Positions 26,593 to 38,382 of a DNA stretch of 64,000 nt are shown in pieces. A program made the translations under genes and the position numbers. The notes beneath the pieces were generated by a model that was not told the DNA's origin, ran no database searches, and saw nothing but the letters and a program-made list of their open reading frames with translations. Location of the stretch: contig JALCRP010000005.1 in NCBI GenBank assembly GCA_022652735.1, positions 56,181-120,180 of the forward strand, in the 5' to 3' direction. The stretch's first letter is position 1; each line of letters opens with the position of its first letter. This stretch comes from Faecalibacterium sp. Its GTDB lineage: Bacteria; Bacillota; Clostridia; Oscillospirales; Ruminococcaceae.

Positions 26593-26679
26593 AATATTTT
26601 CCTCCCTGAACTTACCCCGGAAACGGGGCCACATACTTTTTCCGGCCCCGTGAAAACGAGGACAGGCTTGCAAAGTAAC

Positions 26680-26709
26680 AGTATAGCTTATCTTTGCGGC
26701 TTCTGTCAA
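26680..26709 (-). promoter_or_regulatory. promoter for rpmH operon
   Basis: On the minus strand TTGACA (26704-26709), 18 bp, TATACT (26680-26685). A CGGGGCC/GGCCCCG hairpin follows in the leader, near 26628-26655. Confidence 0.7.
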
Positions 26710-26735
26710 GCATTTTCTTTTGCTGGAGCGCGCTT

Positions 26736-26914
26736 TGTCCGTGGAAATTTTTTTGCACTTTTCCACATCCTCATTTTTTTCAAAATGCCATACACAATAT
26801 CTTGTGGTGCGATTAAACGCCTCTTATCTTATGTATAATATATTACATTATATATATAGACACAGCGGCCCGATTTGTGCTATAATCAACCTGTGTTAAC
26901 ATCCCTGTGGAAAA
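26736..26914. other. oriC: oriC, part 1 (upstream of dnaA)
   Basis: DnaA boxes TTTTCCACA (26759-26767) and TGTGGAAAA (26906-26914) flank a 40-bp A/T-only-like tract (26821-26860: TCTTATGTATAATATATT onward), a good unwinding-element candidate. The rpmH/dnaA gap is the standard Firmicutes origin location, and gene strand switches here. Confidence 0.8.
26857..26886 (+). promoter_or_regulatory. dnaA promoter
   Basis: TAGACA (26857-26862), 18 bp, TGCTATAAT with -10 at 26881-26886. A DnaA box at 26906 sits just past the expected start point, consistent with autoregulation. Confidence 0.65.
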
Positions 26915-26977
26915 CTTTTTTGTTTTCCCTGACGGGTGCTTTTTTATTGTCATTCCAACCAACTGGAGAAGAAACGT

Positions 26978-28300
26978 ATGGATTCATTCAAGGATGTCTT
27001 AGTAGCCGCGCAGAGCTACTGTAAAGAACAAATGGCCGAGCCGACCTATAATTTGTATATCGACGGGCTGGAGCCGGTTAGCTTTGAGGATTCGCGCAGC
27101 ATCACGCTGTCCGTCCGAAACGACTTTCTGTGTAAGATCATCACCGACCGCTACCTGAACCTTTTGAAGGACGCCTTCAAAAGTGTGCTGGGTTTTGATG
27201 TAGAGATCACGCTTGTTGTGCCAAGCACCCCGCCGCACGAGGTTGTGCTTTCGCAGGAATACGACGCCAACCCCCAAAGCCCGCAGGGCAATTATGAGTT
27301 TACCTTTGAGAACTTTATCAAAGGCTCCTCGAACCAATTTGCGTTTGCCGCGGCGCAGGCCGTGGCGGCAAACCCCTCGGGCGCATACAACCCGCTGTTC
27401 ATTTATGGCGGCTCGGGCCTTGGCAAAACGCATCTGCTGACGGCCATCCAAATCGAGATCAAGCGCAACCACCCCGATTTCGTCATCATGTATGTGACAT
27501 GCGAGCAGTTTACAAACGAGCTGATTACCGCTATCCGCAACGGCTCGACGGAAAACTTCCGCATGAAGTACCGTGCGGCCGATCTGCTTTTGGTGGATGA
27601 TATTCAGTTCATCGCGGGCAAGGAATCGACACAGGAAGAATTCTTCCACACGTTTAATACGCTGCACGATGCCCACAAACAGATTGTGATGGCCTCCGAT
27701 CGGCCCGCCAAGGAGATTAAAAGCCTGGAAGACCGCCTGCGCACCCGCTTTGAATGGGGCCTGACGGCCGACATTCAGCCGCCGGATTTTGAAACACGCG
27801 TTGCGATCGTTAAGCGCAAAGCCGAGCTGCTGCATTTGGATTTGCCCGAGGATGTGGCAGAGTTTATCGCCAATCATCTGAAAAATAACATCCGCCAGCT
27901 GGAGGGTGCCGTTAAAAAGCTGAACGCATATTATATGCTCGAAGGCACCCAGCCCGTCGTCAGCGTGGCGCAGAACGCCATTAAGGACATTTTGAACGAG
28001 ACGCAGCCCATCCCCGTGACGATTGATAAAATCATCAGCGAGGTTAGCCGCACCTATAACGTCTCCCCCTCCGACATCCGCGGCTCCAAGCGTAACGCGG
28101 CCGTTTCCAGCGCGCGGCGCGTTGCCATCTATATTTTGCGCGATATTACCGGCATGAGCATGGAGGACATCGGGCGGGAATTTTCCGGGCGCGATCATTC
28201 TACCATTGTGTATTCCCTCAAAACGATGGAACGGGACATGCAGGAAGATCAGCATTTGAAAGAAACCGTAGACGACATCATCAAAAACATCCGCAGTTAA
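26978..28300 (+). CDS. dnaA: chromosomal replication initiator DnaA
   Basis: Initiator ATPase (440 residues). Domain I at 1-80; AAA+ domain with Walker A GGSGLGKTHL near residue 148 and Walker B LLVDDIQF; sensor region SDRPAKEIKSLEDRLRTRFEWGL; domain IV box-recognition motif GRDHSTIVYS. The ATG at 26978 has GGAGA before it; the upstream in-frame ATG at 26936 is inside the leader. Confidence 0.98.
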   Translation: MDSFKDVLVAAQSYCKEQMAEPTYNLYIDGLEPVSFEDSRSITLSVRNDFLCKIITDRYLNLLKDAFKSVLGFDVEITLVVPSTPPHEVVLSQEYDANPQSPQGNYEFTFENFIKGSSNQFAFAAAQAVAANPSGAYNPLFIYGGSGLGKTHLLTAIQIEIKRNHPDFVIMYVTCEQFTNELITAIRNGSTENFRMKYRAADLLLVDDIQFIAGKESTQEEFFHTFNTLHDAHKQIVMASDRPAKEIKSLEDRLRTRFEWGLTADIQPPDFETRVAIVKRKAELLHLDLPEDVAEFIANHLKNNIRQLEGAVKKLNAYYMLEGTQPVVSVAQNAIKDILNETQPIPVTIDKIISEVSRTYNVSPSDIRGSKRNAAVSSARRVAIYILRDITGMSMEDIGREFSGRDHSTIVYSLKTMERDMQEDQHLKETVDDIIKNIRS

Positions 28301-28713
28301 GGGGTTTTCCTCGTAAAAAGCGAAGGATTTGCACGAATATGGAGAAATGTTTCTCGACATAGTAGAGTTTTCCACTCTTTCAACGCACTTTTCCACATTG
28401 TCGAGAATCTTTTGCACGTGGCCTGTTGAAAATTTTAGCGTTACGCGCTTTTCACTTTTTTTCCACCAATCCTGCACGGCGCGCCTTCTCCCGGATAAGA
28501 TGGGCCGCAAAAGGCTTTTTTCCCTCTTTTCACAAATTCCCCAGCCCCTACTACGGCTCCTGCAACAAGTATAGGTTTTAGAACTCGGCAAAGCAGATTT
28601 TGAAAAACACAAAACAACGACGATCCAAAAAGACAGCGGCGCAAAACGCCGCGCAATAAAAAAGGATAAAAACGAAGCGGCAAAATACCGTTTGCGAAAG
28701 GAGCAACCCCATA
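28301..28713. other. oriC: oriC, part 2 (dnaA-dnaN intergenic)
   Basis: DnaA boxes or close variants: TTTTCCACT (28368-28376), TTTTCCACA (28389-28397), TTTTCCACC (28459-28467). The first two lie between a 9-bp inverted repeat, TTCTCGACA (28351-28359) and TGTCGAGAA (28399-28407). With part 1 this gives the bipartite origin known from Bacillus. No gene is supported. Confidence 0.75.
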
Positions 28714-29823
28714 TTGAACATCGTATGTGATAAAACGCTGCTGAGCGCGGCCATTGACGGCGTATCCAAGGCCGTTACGCTGCGTTCTTCCATCCCGGTG
28801 CTGGAAGGTATCCTTTTGAAAGCAGAAGGCTTTCAGCTTACTTTAACCGGCTATGATCTGGAAATGGGCATCACAAAAACCATCGAGGCAAACGTGCGCG
28901 AAACCGGCGAGATTGTCTTAAACGCAAAGCTTTTAAGCGATATGGTACATCGCATGCCGGGCGGCGATGTGACAATTCTCGTCGCCGACAACGGCAAAAC
29001 CACGATTCAAAGCGGCGTGGCACAGTTTGAAATTCAATCCATTTCTGCGTCTGACTATCCCGATTTGCCGAATACCGGCGCCGAAGAACAAACCCTGAGC
29101 ATGAAGGCGCCCATTTTGAACGACATCATCGACCGCACCCTGTACGCCGTCAGCCAGGACGATAAAAAGCCGGCCCATACCGGCGAGCTGTTTGAAATTT
29201 CGCCGGAAAAGCTGACGGTCGTGGCGCTGGACGGATACCGTTTGGCGATTGTGGAACGGGATATTGCTGCCTCGAAAGAGATCCGCATCATTGTGCCTTC
29301 CAAAACAATGGCCGAAGTACAGCATTTGCTGCCGGACGACGCGGACGAAGAGGTTTATCTTTTTGCCAACCGCCGCTATGCTGTGTTTAAGACAAATGGC
29401 TATACGATCATGAGCCGGCTGATCGAAGGCGAATTTTTGAATTATCGCACCGTCCTGCCGGAAGGCTTTCGTACCCGCGTGACGGTGGACTGCAAAGAAT
29501 TTGTGGATACCATCGAGCGCGCAAGCCTTATCATCACCGAGCGGCTGAAAAACCCGCTGCGCATCATGTTTGAAACGGACAAGGTAACGGTGCGCTGCCA
29601 GACAAACCTCGGCAAGGTTGTGGACGAGTTTGGCTGCAAGATGGAAGGCGAAGAGGTAGAAATTGGCTTTAATAACCGGTATTTGCTGGATGCGCTGCGC
29701 AATGCCGCCTGCGAAAAGGTTGTGTTTGAAATCAGCGGGCCTTTAAGCCCTGTCAAGATTTTGCCTGCCGACGGTAAGGACTTTACCTATCTGGTTCTCC
29801 CCGTCCGATTCAAAAATGATTAA
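28714..29823 (+). CDS. dnaN: DNA polymerase III sliding clamp (beta subunit)
   Basis: Ring clamp (369 residues) with three repeated domains; C-terminal LPVRF near the end matches the family's partner-pocket region. Start is TTG, with AAAGGAG about ten bases before it. First residues MNIVCDKTLLSAAI. Confidence 0.96.
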   Translation: MNIVCDKTLLSAAIDGVSKAVTLRSSIPVLEGILLKAEGFQLTLTGYDLEMGITKTIEANVRETGEIVLNAKLLSDMVHRMPGGDVTILVADNGKTTIQSGVAQFEIQSISASDYPDLPNTGAEEQTLSMKAPILNDIIDRTLYAVSQDDKKPAHTGELFEISPEKLTVVALDGYRLAIVERDIAASKEIRIIVPSKTMAEVQHLLPDDADEEVYLFANRRYAVFKTNGYTIMSRLIEGEFLNYRTVLPEGFRTRVTVDCKEFVDTIERASLIITERLKNPLRIMFETDKVTVRCQTNLGKVVDEFGCKMEGEEVEIGFNNRYLLDALRNAACEKVVFEISGPLSPVKILPADGKDFTYLVLPVRFKND

Positions 29824-29863
29824 CGACGGCTGCGCCGCCTGCGGATGCAGCAGCCGTCGTTAA
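29820..29863 (+). terminator. hairpin overlapping the dnaN stop codon
   Basis: TTAACGACGGCTGC (29820-29833) pairs perfectly with GCAGCCGTCGTTAA (29850-29863). It includes the stop codon and is not followed directly by a T-run, though TTTTTT comes 15 bases later. It may slow or partly terminate transcription before yaaA-recF. Confidence 0.5.
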
Positions 29864-30028
29864 TTGAGCAGCGGTCAGTTTTTTCAAGCGCCGCACCAAG
29901 GCACGCCGAAAAATCTGTGCCCGCTGCTTCGGAGCCGCTTCAGCGGCACCTTATTCGTCTCTGCTCTGCCTGTGGCACTCTTTTTAGCAGCTACATCACA
30001 TATACAGAAAGCGGTTAGGAGCCATTGT

Positions 30029-30244
30029 ATGAATTTTATCTCTATCCATACCCCGTTCATTAAGCTCGATTCCCTGCTGAAGTTCGGTGGCCTGTGCGAA
30101 ACCGGCGGCGAGGCCAAAGAGCTGATTCAAGCGGGAAAAGTAAAATTGAACGGCGAAGTATGCACGATGCGCGGCAAAAAATGTGTGCCGGGCGATACCG
30201 CCGAGCTGGGCGAACAAAGCATCTCGATCCGCAAGGGGCAGTAA
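30029..30244 (+). CDS. yaaA: S4-domain RNA-binding protein YaaA
   Basis: A 71-residue S4-like protein found between dnaN and recF throughout Firmicutes. The S4 core is [32 protein letters not shown] precedes the ATG. It ends two bases before recF. Its exact role, possibly ribosome-related, is not settled. Confidence 0.92.
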   Translation: MNFISIHTPFIKLDSLLKFGGLCETGGEAKELIQAGKVKLNGEVCTMRGKKCVPGDTAELGEQSISIRKGQ

Positions 30245-30246
30245 TC

Positions 30247-31350
30247 ATGCATCTGGAAAAGCTGGCGCTTACCGATTATCGCAATATCGCCCATGCAGAG
30301 CTTATCCCCGGGCGCGAGCTGACAGTGATCTGCGGCAATAACGGGCAGGGCAAAACCAATCTGCTCGAAGCCATCTGGCTGTTGACCGGCGGCAAAAGCT
30401 TTCGCGGCGGCAAAGATGCCGAGCTAATCCGGCGCGGCGCCGCGTTTGCCGTGCTCGAAGCCGAAACTATCCGCGATGACGATACCCAAAACAACGTGCG
30501 GATCACCGTTGGGGCGTTAAATTCGGCCAAGCCCGGGCGGCGCGCCAAAAAAAACGGCGTGGAACTTGGGCGCGCCGCGGCTTTGGCGGGCAGCTTCCCT
30601 GCCGTCGTGTTCGACCCCGGGCATTTGAGCCTTGTAAAGGGCAGCCCGGAAGGGCGCCGGCGCTTTCTCGATGCAGCATTGTGCCAGCTTTATCCCGGCT
30701 ATCTCGCTGTTTACCGCCGCTATGTACGCGCCGTCCAGCAAAAAAATGCGTTGCTGAAAAACTGGGAAACAACACACAGCCCCGCCGATGTGCTGGACGC
30801 CTTAAACGCAGAGCTTGCCGCGCGCGGCGAAGAAATTCAGGCACGGCGGCTGGCCTATCTGCAAATGCTTGCCCCTTTCGCCGTCGAAAACTACGCGCGG
30901 CTTTCCCACGGGGCAGAAATGCTTTCTCTTTCATATCTTTCACAGTTTGCGCCGGGGGGCTTGGCCGAAAAGCTTCGTCAGGAGCGCCCGGCCGAGCTGC
31001 GCGCCGGATTTTGTCTGATTGGCCCACACCGCGAAGATTTGGACATCACGCTGGATGGGCAAAGCGCGCGCGTGTTTGCCAGCCAAGGCCAGCAGCGCAG
31101 CGCCGTGCTGAGCCTAAAACTGGCAGAAGCGGCGTGTGTGCGGGAAATTACCGGCGAATGGCCTGTGATGCTGCTGGATGATGTGCTGAGCGAGCTGGAC
31201 GACAGCCGCAAAGAATATCTGTTGACCCGCATGAAGGAAAAGCAAACCTTTGTTACCAGCTGCGATGATGACGCTTTTTTGCATACAGATGGCGTGATCT
31301 GCCGCATGGAAGGCGGAAAACTGACCGGCGGCACGGCCGTTTTGGCATAA
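30247..31350 (+). CDS. recF: DNA recombination/repair ATPase RecF
   Basis: SMC-like ATPase (367 residues) that helps load RecA at gaps. Walker A GNNGQGKTN near residue 30; ABC-type signature QGQQRSAVLSLKLAE; Walker B VMLLDDVLSELD. The ATG lies two bases after the yaaA stop, so the genes are coupled. Confidence 0.96.
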   Translation: MHLEKLALTDYRNIAHAELIPGRELTVICGNNGQGKTNLLEAIWLLTGGKSFRGGKDAELIRRGAAFAVLEAETIRDDDTQNNVRITVGALNSAKPGRRAKKNGVELGRAAALAGSFPAVVFDPGHLSLVKGSPEGRRRFLDAALCQLYPGYLAVYRRYVRAVQQKNALLKNWETTHSPADVLDALNAELAARGEEIQARRLAYLQMLAPFAVENYARLSHGAEMLSLSYLSQFAPGGLAEKLRQERPAELRAGFCLIGPHREDLDITLDGQSARVFASQGQQRSAVLSLKLAEAACVREITGEWPVMLLDDVLSELDDSRKEYLLTRMKEKQTFVTSCDDDAFLHTDGVICRMEGGKLTGGTAVLA

Positions 31351-31408
31351 GAAATTTTTTGGGCCAATGCGCGGCTGCCACGCAAACATCCAAAGGAGGT
31401 GCCGCCTT

Positions 31409-31669
31409 GTGTATCTGCATTTAGGGCGCGATTATGTTGTGAACACGCGCGATGTGCTGGGCATCTTTAATTTGGAAACCACGACGGTTTCGCCGCGTGG
31501 GCGTTCGTTTTTGGAAAACGCACAGAAAAACGGCGCGGTGGTAAGTTTATCGGACGATCTGCCTAAAAGCTATGTGCTGACGGATGCGCCCGTCGAAACC
31601 GTATATTTATCCGAGCTTTCCCCTGCCGTATTGGAACGGCGCTTTGCCCGAGGCTTTTGGGAAGTGTAA
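31409..31669 (+). CDS. remB: DUF370 protein RemB (YaaB)
   Basis: 86 residues beginning VYLHLGRDYVV with GTG start; AGGAGG is well placed before it. DUF370/RemA-B family; in Bacillus remB lies at this same place between recF and gyrB, and RemA is a DNA-binding regulator of matrix genes. The C-terminal half (SPAVLERRFARGFWEV) is less conserved. Confidence 0.85.
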   Translation: MYLHLGRDYVVNTRDVLGIFNLETTTVSPRGRSFLENAQKNGAVVSLSDDLPKSYVLTDAPVETVYLSELSPAVLERRFARGFWEV

Positions 31670-31766
31670 GGCGCCTGTGGGGTTACCCGCTTTTTTACGG
31701 CATTGGTTTTTATTTTGTTTGAAGGATTCCCGGCAAAGTGCGGGAAAAATTTTGGGAGGCAAGTAA

Positions 31767-33761
<1,995 letters not shown>

Positions 33762-33824
33762 AAACATCAGCGCAACAGAAGATTTTAGAACGAAAAGCAC
33801 CCTAGAAAGAAAACAGGTGGCGTA

Positions 33825-36413
33825 ATGGAAGAAGATTTTGTAATGGTTCCCGGCACCGGCACGAAAAAAATCGTGCGCGATGTCAAGAAAGAAATCGAAA
33901 CGGCCTTTTTGGATTATTCCATGTCCGTTATCGTGGCGCGCGCGCTGCCGGATGTGCGCGACGGCTTAAAGCCGGTGCATCGCCGTATTCTGTACACGAT
34001 GCATGAGCGCGGAAACGACCCTTCCCATCCCTACCGCAAATCCGCCGATACCGTCGGCGCTGTGCTGGGCAGCTATCACCCGCACGGCGACGCCTCCGTA
34101 TACGACGCAATGGTTCGTTTGGCGCAGGATTTCTCGCTGCGCTATCCGCTGGTAGATGGCCAAGGTAACTTTGGTTCCGTCGATGGCGACCCTCCGGCCG
34201 CCTACCGTTACACGGAAGCCCGCATGAGCAAAATTGCCGTCGAGATGCTGACGGACATCGACAAGGATACCATCAACTGGGACCCGAACTTTGACGAGAC
34301 AAAAAAGGAGCCGAACGTGCTGCCCGCACGTTTCCCGAACCTTTTGTGCAACGGCAGCCAAGGCATCGCCGTCGGCATGGCGACGAATATCCCCCCGCAT
34401 AACCTGTGCGAAGTCGTCGATGGCGCGATCGCGCTGATCGACAACCCTGACATTGATCTCGCGGGCCTGATGGAGTATATCAAAGGCCCGGATTTCCCGA
34501 CGGCGGGCATCATCATGGGCCGCTCGGGTATCCGCGCCGCGTATGCTACGGGCCGCGGTAAAATCACGCTGCGCGGCCGCGCCACCATCGAGGAAAAGAA
34601 AAACGGCCGCTATCAGATCATCATTACGGAAATCCCGTATATGGTGAACAAGGCGCGCCTGATCGAAAATATCGCCGACCTCGTAAAAGATAAGCGCATC
34701 GAGGGCATCAGCGATTTGAACGACGAAACCAACCGCAAGGGCATGCGCATCGTCGTCGAAATCAAAAAAGAGGCCAACCCGCAGGTTGTGCTCAACCAGC
34801 TGTATCAGTTTACGCAGTTACAGGATACCGTCGGCGTCATCATGTTGGCCATCGACCACAAGATCCCGAAGATCCTGACGCTGAAGCAAATGCTGCAGCG
34901 CTATGTTGAGTTTCAGGATGAGGTTATCCGCCGGCGCACCGAATACGACCTGAAAAAGGCCGAGGAGCGCGCCCATATCCTCGAGGGCTTGAAGCGCGCC
35001 ACTGACATTGTGGACGATTTGATCGCCACAATCCGCGCCTGCAAGGGCGGCATCCCCGAAGCCAAACAGGCCATTATGGACAAGTTCGGCTTTGATGACC
35101 CGCAGGCCGATGCCATCGTCAAATTGCAGTTGGGCCGCTTGGCGGGGCTGGAAATCCTGAAGATCGAGCAGGAATTGAACGATCTTGAGGAAAAAATCAA
35201 AAACTGGAAAGAAATCCTTGCGGACGACGCCAAGGTGTTGGAAATCGTCAAAAACGAGCTGCTCGATATGAAAAAGCGCTTCGGCGACGAGCGCCGCACT
35301 GACATCGAGGCCGTTTCGGGCGAAGTGGATATTGAAGACCTCATCCCCGAGGAGCAGTGTGTCTTTACGCTGACGCATGCCGGCTATATCAAGCGCACCC
35401 CGAAGGCCACCTATCAGGTACAGCACCGCGGCGGCCGCGGCATCGCGGGCCTTTCTCATAAAGAGGAGGACGTTGTAGAGGAGCTGTTTATCGGCTCGAC
35501 GCACGATTATGTGCTGTTTGTAACGAACCTTGGGCGCATTTTCCGCTTAAAGGGTTATCAGATTGCGGAAGGCAGCCGCACCTCGAAGGGCACGAATATC
35601 ATCAACCTTTTGCAGCTGCAGGACGGCGAAAAGGTAACGACGATGCTATGCCAGCAGGGCAAGGCCGGCGACGATGCGGGCTTTGTGACAATGGTGACAA
35701 AGCACGGCCTGATTAAGCGTACTCCGCTTGCGCAGTATGCGAACATCCGCAAATCGGGCCTGAACGCGATCGCCCTGAACGAAGGCGACCAGCTGGCTTG
35801 GACGCGCCTGACCACCGGCAGCGATATGCTGATCGTGGCGACGAAGTTCGGGCAGGCCATCCGCTTTAACGAGGCCAATGCCCGCCCGATGGGCCGTATG
35901 GGCCACGGCGTCCGCGCCATCCGCCTCGCCGAGGGCGACGAAGTGATCGGCGTATGTATCTGCCGCGATAACGCAACGCTGTTTACCGTGACGGAAGGCG
36001 GCAAGGGCCGCCGCAGCCAAGTCGACGATTACCGCATTACCGCGCGCGGCGGCAAGGGCATCCGCAACTACGATAAATCGAAGGATTATGTGGCCGGCGT
36101 TAAGATTTTGGACGATGCCGATGACATCATCCTGATTTCGCAGGAAGGCATCCTGATCCGCATGCATGCCGAAGACATCAATATCCAAAGCCGTTACGGC
36201 AGCGGTGTGCGCGTGATGCGGCTGGGCGAGGGCGACAAGGTTGCCGTGCTGGCCCGAACCGACCACGACGACGAGGCCGAGACGGAAAAACCCGAGGAAA
36301 ATGCCGAGGGCGAAGAACTGACGCCCGAAGAACTGGCCGAGATCGCGGCCGAGGAAAAGGCACAGGAAGCCGAGGAAGAGGCAAAAGCCGACGCCCCGGA
36401 AGACGAAGAATAA
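33825..36413 (+). CDS. gyrA: DNA gyrase subunit A
   Basis: Breakage-reunion subunit (862 residues). The catalytic Tyr is in the context [11 protein letters not shown], and the quinolone-resistance region [19 protein letters not shown] is intact with Ser replaced by Ala in this stretch (HGDASVY is the usual form). C-terminal pinwheel repeats include [10 protein letters not shown] and ARGGKGIRN. The last 45 residues form a strongly acidic Glu/Ala tail, longer than typical. AGGTGG precedes the ATG. Confidence 0.97.
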   Translation: MEEDFVMVPGTGTKKIVRDVKKEIETAFLDYSMSVIVARALPDVRDGLKPVHRRILYTMHERGNDPSHPYRKSADTVGAVLGSYHPHGDASVYDAMVRLAQDFSLRYPLVDGQGNFGSVDGDPPAAYRYTEARMSKIAVEMLTDIDKDTINWDPNFDETKKEPNVLPARFPNLLCNGSQGIAVGMATNIPPHNLCEVVDGAIALIDNPDIDLAGLMEYIKGPDFPTAGIIMGRSGIRAAYATGRGKITLRGRATIEEKKNGRYQIIITEIPYMVNKARLIENIADLVKDKRIEGISDLNDETNRKGMRIVVEIKKEANPQVVLNQLYQFTQLQDTVGVIMLAIDHKIPKILTLKQMLQRYVEFQDEVIRRRTEYDLKKAEERAHILEGLKRATDIVDDLIATIRACKGGIPEAKQAIMDKFGFDDPQADAIVKLQLGRLAGLEILKIEQELNDLEEKIKNWKEILADDAKVLEIVKNELLDMKKRFGDERRTDIEAVSGEVDIEDLIPEEQCVFTLTHAGYIKRTPKATYQVQHRGGRGIAGLSHKEEDVVEELFIGSTHDYVLFVTNLGRIFRLKGYQIAEGSRTSKGTNIINLLQLQDGEKVTTMLCQQGKAGDDAGFVTMVTKHGLIKRTPLAQYANIRKSGLNAIALNEGDQLAWTRLTTGSDMLIVATKFGQAIRFNEANARPMGRMGHGVRAIRLAEGDEVIGVCICRDNATLFTVTEGGKGRRSQVDDYRITARGGKGIRNYDKSKDYVAGVKILDDADDIILISQEGILIRMHAEDINIQSRYGSGVRVMRLGEGDKVAVLARTDHDDEAETEKPEENAEGEELTPEELAEIAAEEKAQEAEEEAKADAPEDEE

Positions 36414-36433
36414 GCGCCAAGAAAAAGGCATGA

Positions 36434-36472
36434 AAAAGGCTCTCTGCGGAGTTTGACCGCAGAGAGCCTTTT
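36434..36472 (+). terminator. strong terminator after gyrA
   Basis: AAAAGGCTCTCTGCGG and CCGCAGAGAGCCTTTT form a 16-bp perfect stem. Confidence 0.95.
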
Positions 36473-36545
36473 CTGTGCGCCTAGGGGAAAAAGACATAAC
36501 AGCCTGCGGCCAAAGGGATCAGCAATGGCCGCCGCATCGGGAAAG

Positions 36546-36614
36546 TTAGCCTTTCCGGAAAGAGGTATAATAGGCCGCCAAAAAATCAGATACTTCACGC
36601 AATACGTTCTTCAT
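36546..36614 (-). CDS. candidate microprotein, 22 residues
   Basis: A minus-strand ORF beginning MKNVLREVSD and ending SFRKG with an aromatic centre (FLAAYY). AAAGGAGG lies ten bases before the ATG, as good a ribosome binding site as any in the window, and nothing else explains it. It diverges from the LysR gene, the place where LysR targets usually sit. No family is recognised. It could also be a chance ORF. Confidence 0.4.
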   Translation of the reverse strand: MKNVLREVSDFLAAYYTSFRKG

Positions 36615-36740
36615 ACCCTGCCTGCCTCCTTTGCGGTTTTGAAAATTTCTTCTGTGCACAGAATACCATATTGCCAACACAAAATAAAATACATATACTA
36701 TATCGTGTACGATACCCAAAAAGTATGATGAGGCGGAAAA

Positions 36741-37640
36741 ATGGAACTGCGCACGTTGGAATACTTTCTCGCCGTGGCCGAAGAAGAAAACATCACCCGC
36801 GCAGCCGAGCGCCTGCATCTTTCTCAGCCACCCCTTACGCGGCAGATGCATCAGCTGGAGCAGGAGCTTGGCGTGGCCCTGTTTGTGCGCGGCAAGCGCC
36901 GTACAACGCTGACGCGCGAGGGCGTTTTCTTAAAGCGGCAGGCAGAGCAGATGCTTTCGCTGGCCGAAAAAACGCGCCGCCAAATGGGCCAGTTGCAGGG
37001 CGAGCTTTCGGGCCGGCTGTATGTGGGCGGCATCGAGACGGCGGCTCAGGCCATTTTGGGGCCGTGTATCGCGGCTTTTCAAAAAGAACATCCGAAGGTG
37101 AGCTTTTCGTGGTCAAGCGCGAACTCGGATGAGATCGCCGAGCGGCTGGATAAGGGCCTTGTGGATGTGGCAGTTTTGCGCAGCCCTATCGACGAGGCGC
37201 GCTTTTGCGGCATCCCGCTTTTTACCGAGGGCTGGGCGGCTTTTATGCCGCAAGGCGGCGCACTGGATCAGGCCACGGGCAAAAATGTTACGGTGGCGCA
37301 GCTTTCGGGCTTTCCGCTGATTATCCCCGGCCGGCGCGGCCGCGGCCGCGAGATCGAGGGTTGGTTTGCAGCCGAAGGCTGGACGCCGGAAATCTGCTGT
37401 GATGTAAACCCGCAGTTCAATGCGCTGGTTTTGGTAGAACACGGCATGGGCATCGCTATCCTGCCTGCGTCGTCACAAGCATCGCTTTACGGCCGCCGTA
37501 TCGTGGCAAAGCCGATCTTGCAGCCGGGCGCCGAAACAAGCGTGTTGATCGCGCTGCCGCGGCGCGGGCCGCTTTCGCCTTTGGTAGAAGCGTTTGTAGA
37601 ATACGTAAAAAATTTCGTTGCTGCGACAAAAGAAAAGTAG
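36741..37640 (+). CDS. LysR-family transcriptional regulator
   Basis: A 299-residue regulator. N-terminal winged helix-turn-helix at 1-60 (ELRTLEYFLAVAEEENITRAAERLHLSQPPLTRQM) and a two-lobe co-inducer domain from about 90. GAGG precedes the ATG. It stands alone, divergent from the 22-codon ORF. The target and ligand cannot be read from the sequence. Confidence 0.93.
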   Translation: MELRTLEYFLAVAEEENITRAAERLHLSQPPLTRQMHQLEQELGVALFVRGKRRTTLTREGVFLKRQAEQMLSLAEKTRRQMGQLQGELSGRLYVGGIETAAQAILGPCIAAFQKEHPKVSFSWSSANSDEIAERLDKGLVDVAVLRSPIDEARFCGIPLFTEGWAAFMPQGGALDQATGKNVTVAQLSGFPLIIPGRRGRGREIEGWFAAEGWTPEICCDVNPQFNALVLVEHGMGIAILPASSQASLYGRRIVAKPILQPGAETSVLIALPRRGPLSPLVEAFVEYVKNFVAATKEK

Positions 37641-37816
37641 AGAAAATATAACATATTTTTCATATTTTAGGAAGAATTCTAAATAAGATATTACAAATAA
37701 GTGATTTCTCTTGACGCACACAAAAGCCTATGATACACTACGAAAGCTTTCATCCAAACGGCCCGCTCGGGGCCGCAGAAGGCAAAGAGAGAAATTCTGA
37801 AAGGAACATAAAAACG

Positions 37817-38305
37817 ATGAAACTGAACAAAATTGTTACTGCCGGCGTTTGCGCGGCACTGGCCATGAGCCTGGTTGCCTGTGGCGCTTCTTCTACGGCT
37901 GCTTCTTCTGCTGCCGCATCCTCCGAGGCTGCCTCTTCTGTGGCTGCTTCCAGCGAGGCTGCTTCTTCCGAGAAGCTGACCGGCGTACAGAACGCAGCTT
38001 ACACGCTGCGCAATGATACCGGCGCGAAGATCAGCGAAGTGTACTTCTACGTTAACGGCAGCGAAGACAAGGGCGAGAACCTGGCAGCCGACGGCCTCGA
38101 AGCCGACGGCACCGTGGATGTTGCCCAGAGCTACAACGCCGATACCGAAGAAGCCCCGACCTACACGGTTGAGTATGTTGCCGAGGATGGCACCACCTAT
38201 GTTTTCGACACGCTGCACTTTGAGAACGCGATTGTCGGCATGGTCGGCGCCAACGGCACCGAGGCTGATGCAGCTGCCACTGCCACTGTGCAGGGCAACT
38301 TCTAA
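37817..38305 (+). CDS. lipoprotein with Ala/Ser linker and small beta domain
   Basis: 162 residues. Signal peptide with lipobox SLVAC, Cys at about residue 22. A low-complexity Ala/Ser/Glu spacer (residues 23-53) is followed by a 105-residue beta-rich domain starting LTGVQNAAYTLRNDTGAKISEVYFYVNGSEDKG, likely an extracellular immunoglobulin-like or binding fold. AAAGGAA precedes the ATG. The signal and spacer are close to those of the minus-strand lipoprotein at 59345-59593. Function unknown. Confidence 0.8.
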   Translation: MKLNKIVTAGVCAALAMSLVACGASSTAASSAAASSEAASSVAASSEAASSEKLTGVQNAAYTLRNDTGAKISEVYFYVNGSEDKGENLAADGLEADGTVDVAQSYNADTEEAPTYTVEYVAEDGTTYVFDTLHFENAIVGMVGANGTEADAAATATVQGNF

Positions 38306-38334
38306 TTTTGCGTAAGCAAAAAAAGCAATAGCAT

Positions 38335-38374
38335 AAAAATGGCGAAGCCTCTTTCTGGGGCTTCGCCATTTTTT
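38335..38374 (+). terminator. terminator of the lipoprotein gene
   Basis: ATGGCGAAGCC and GGCTTCGCCAT then TTTTTT; also usable from the minus strand by the next gene. Confidence 0.92.
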
Positions 38375-38382
38375 ATGGATTT

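Noticed and set aside
26999..28612. Long open frame antisense to dnaA and oriC
   Set aside because: Runs through the origin and the dnaA gene; low-complexity shadow translation.
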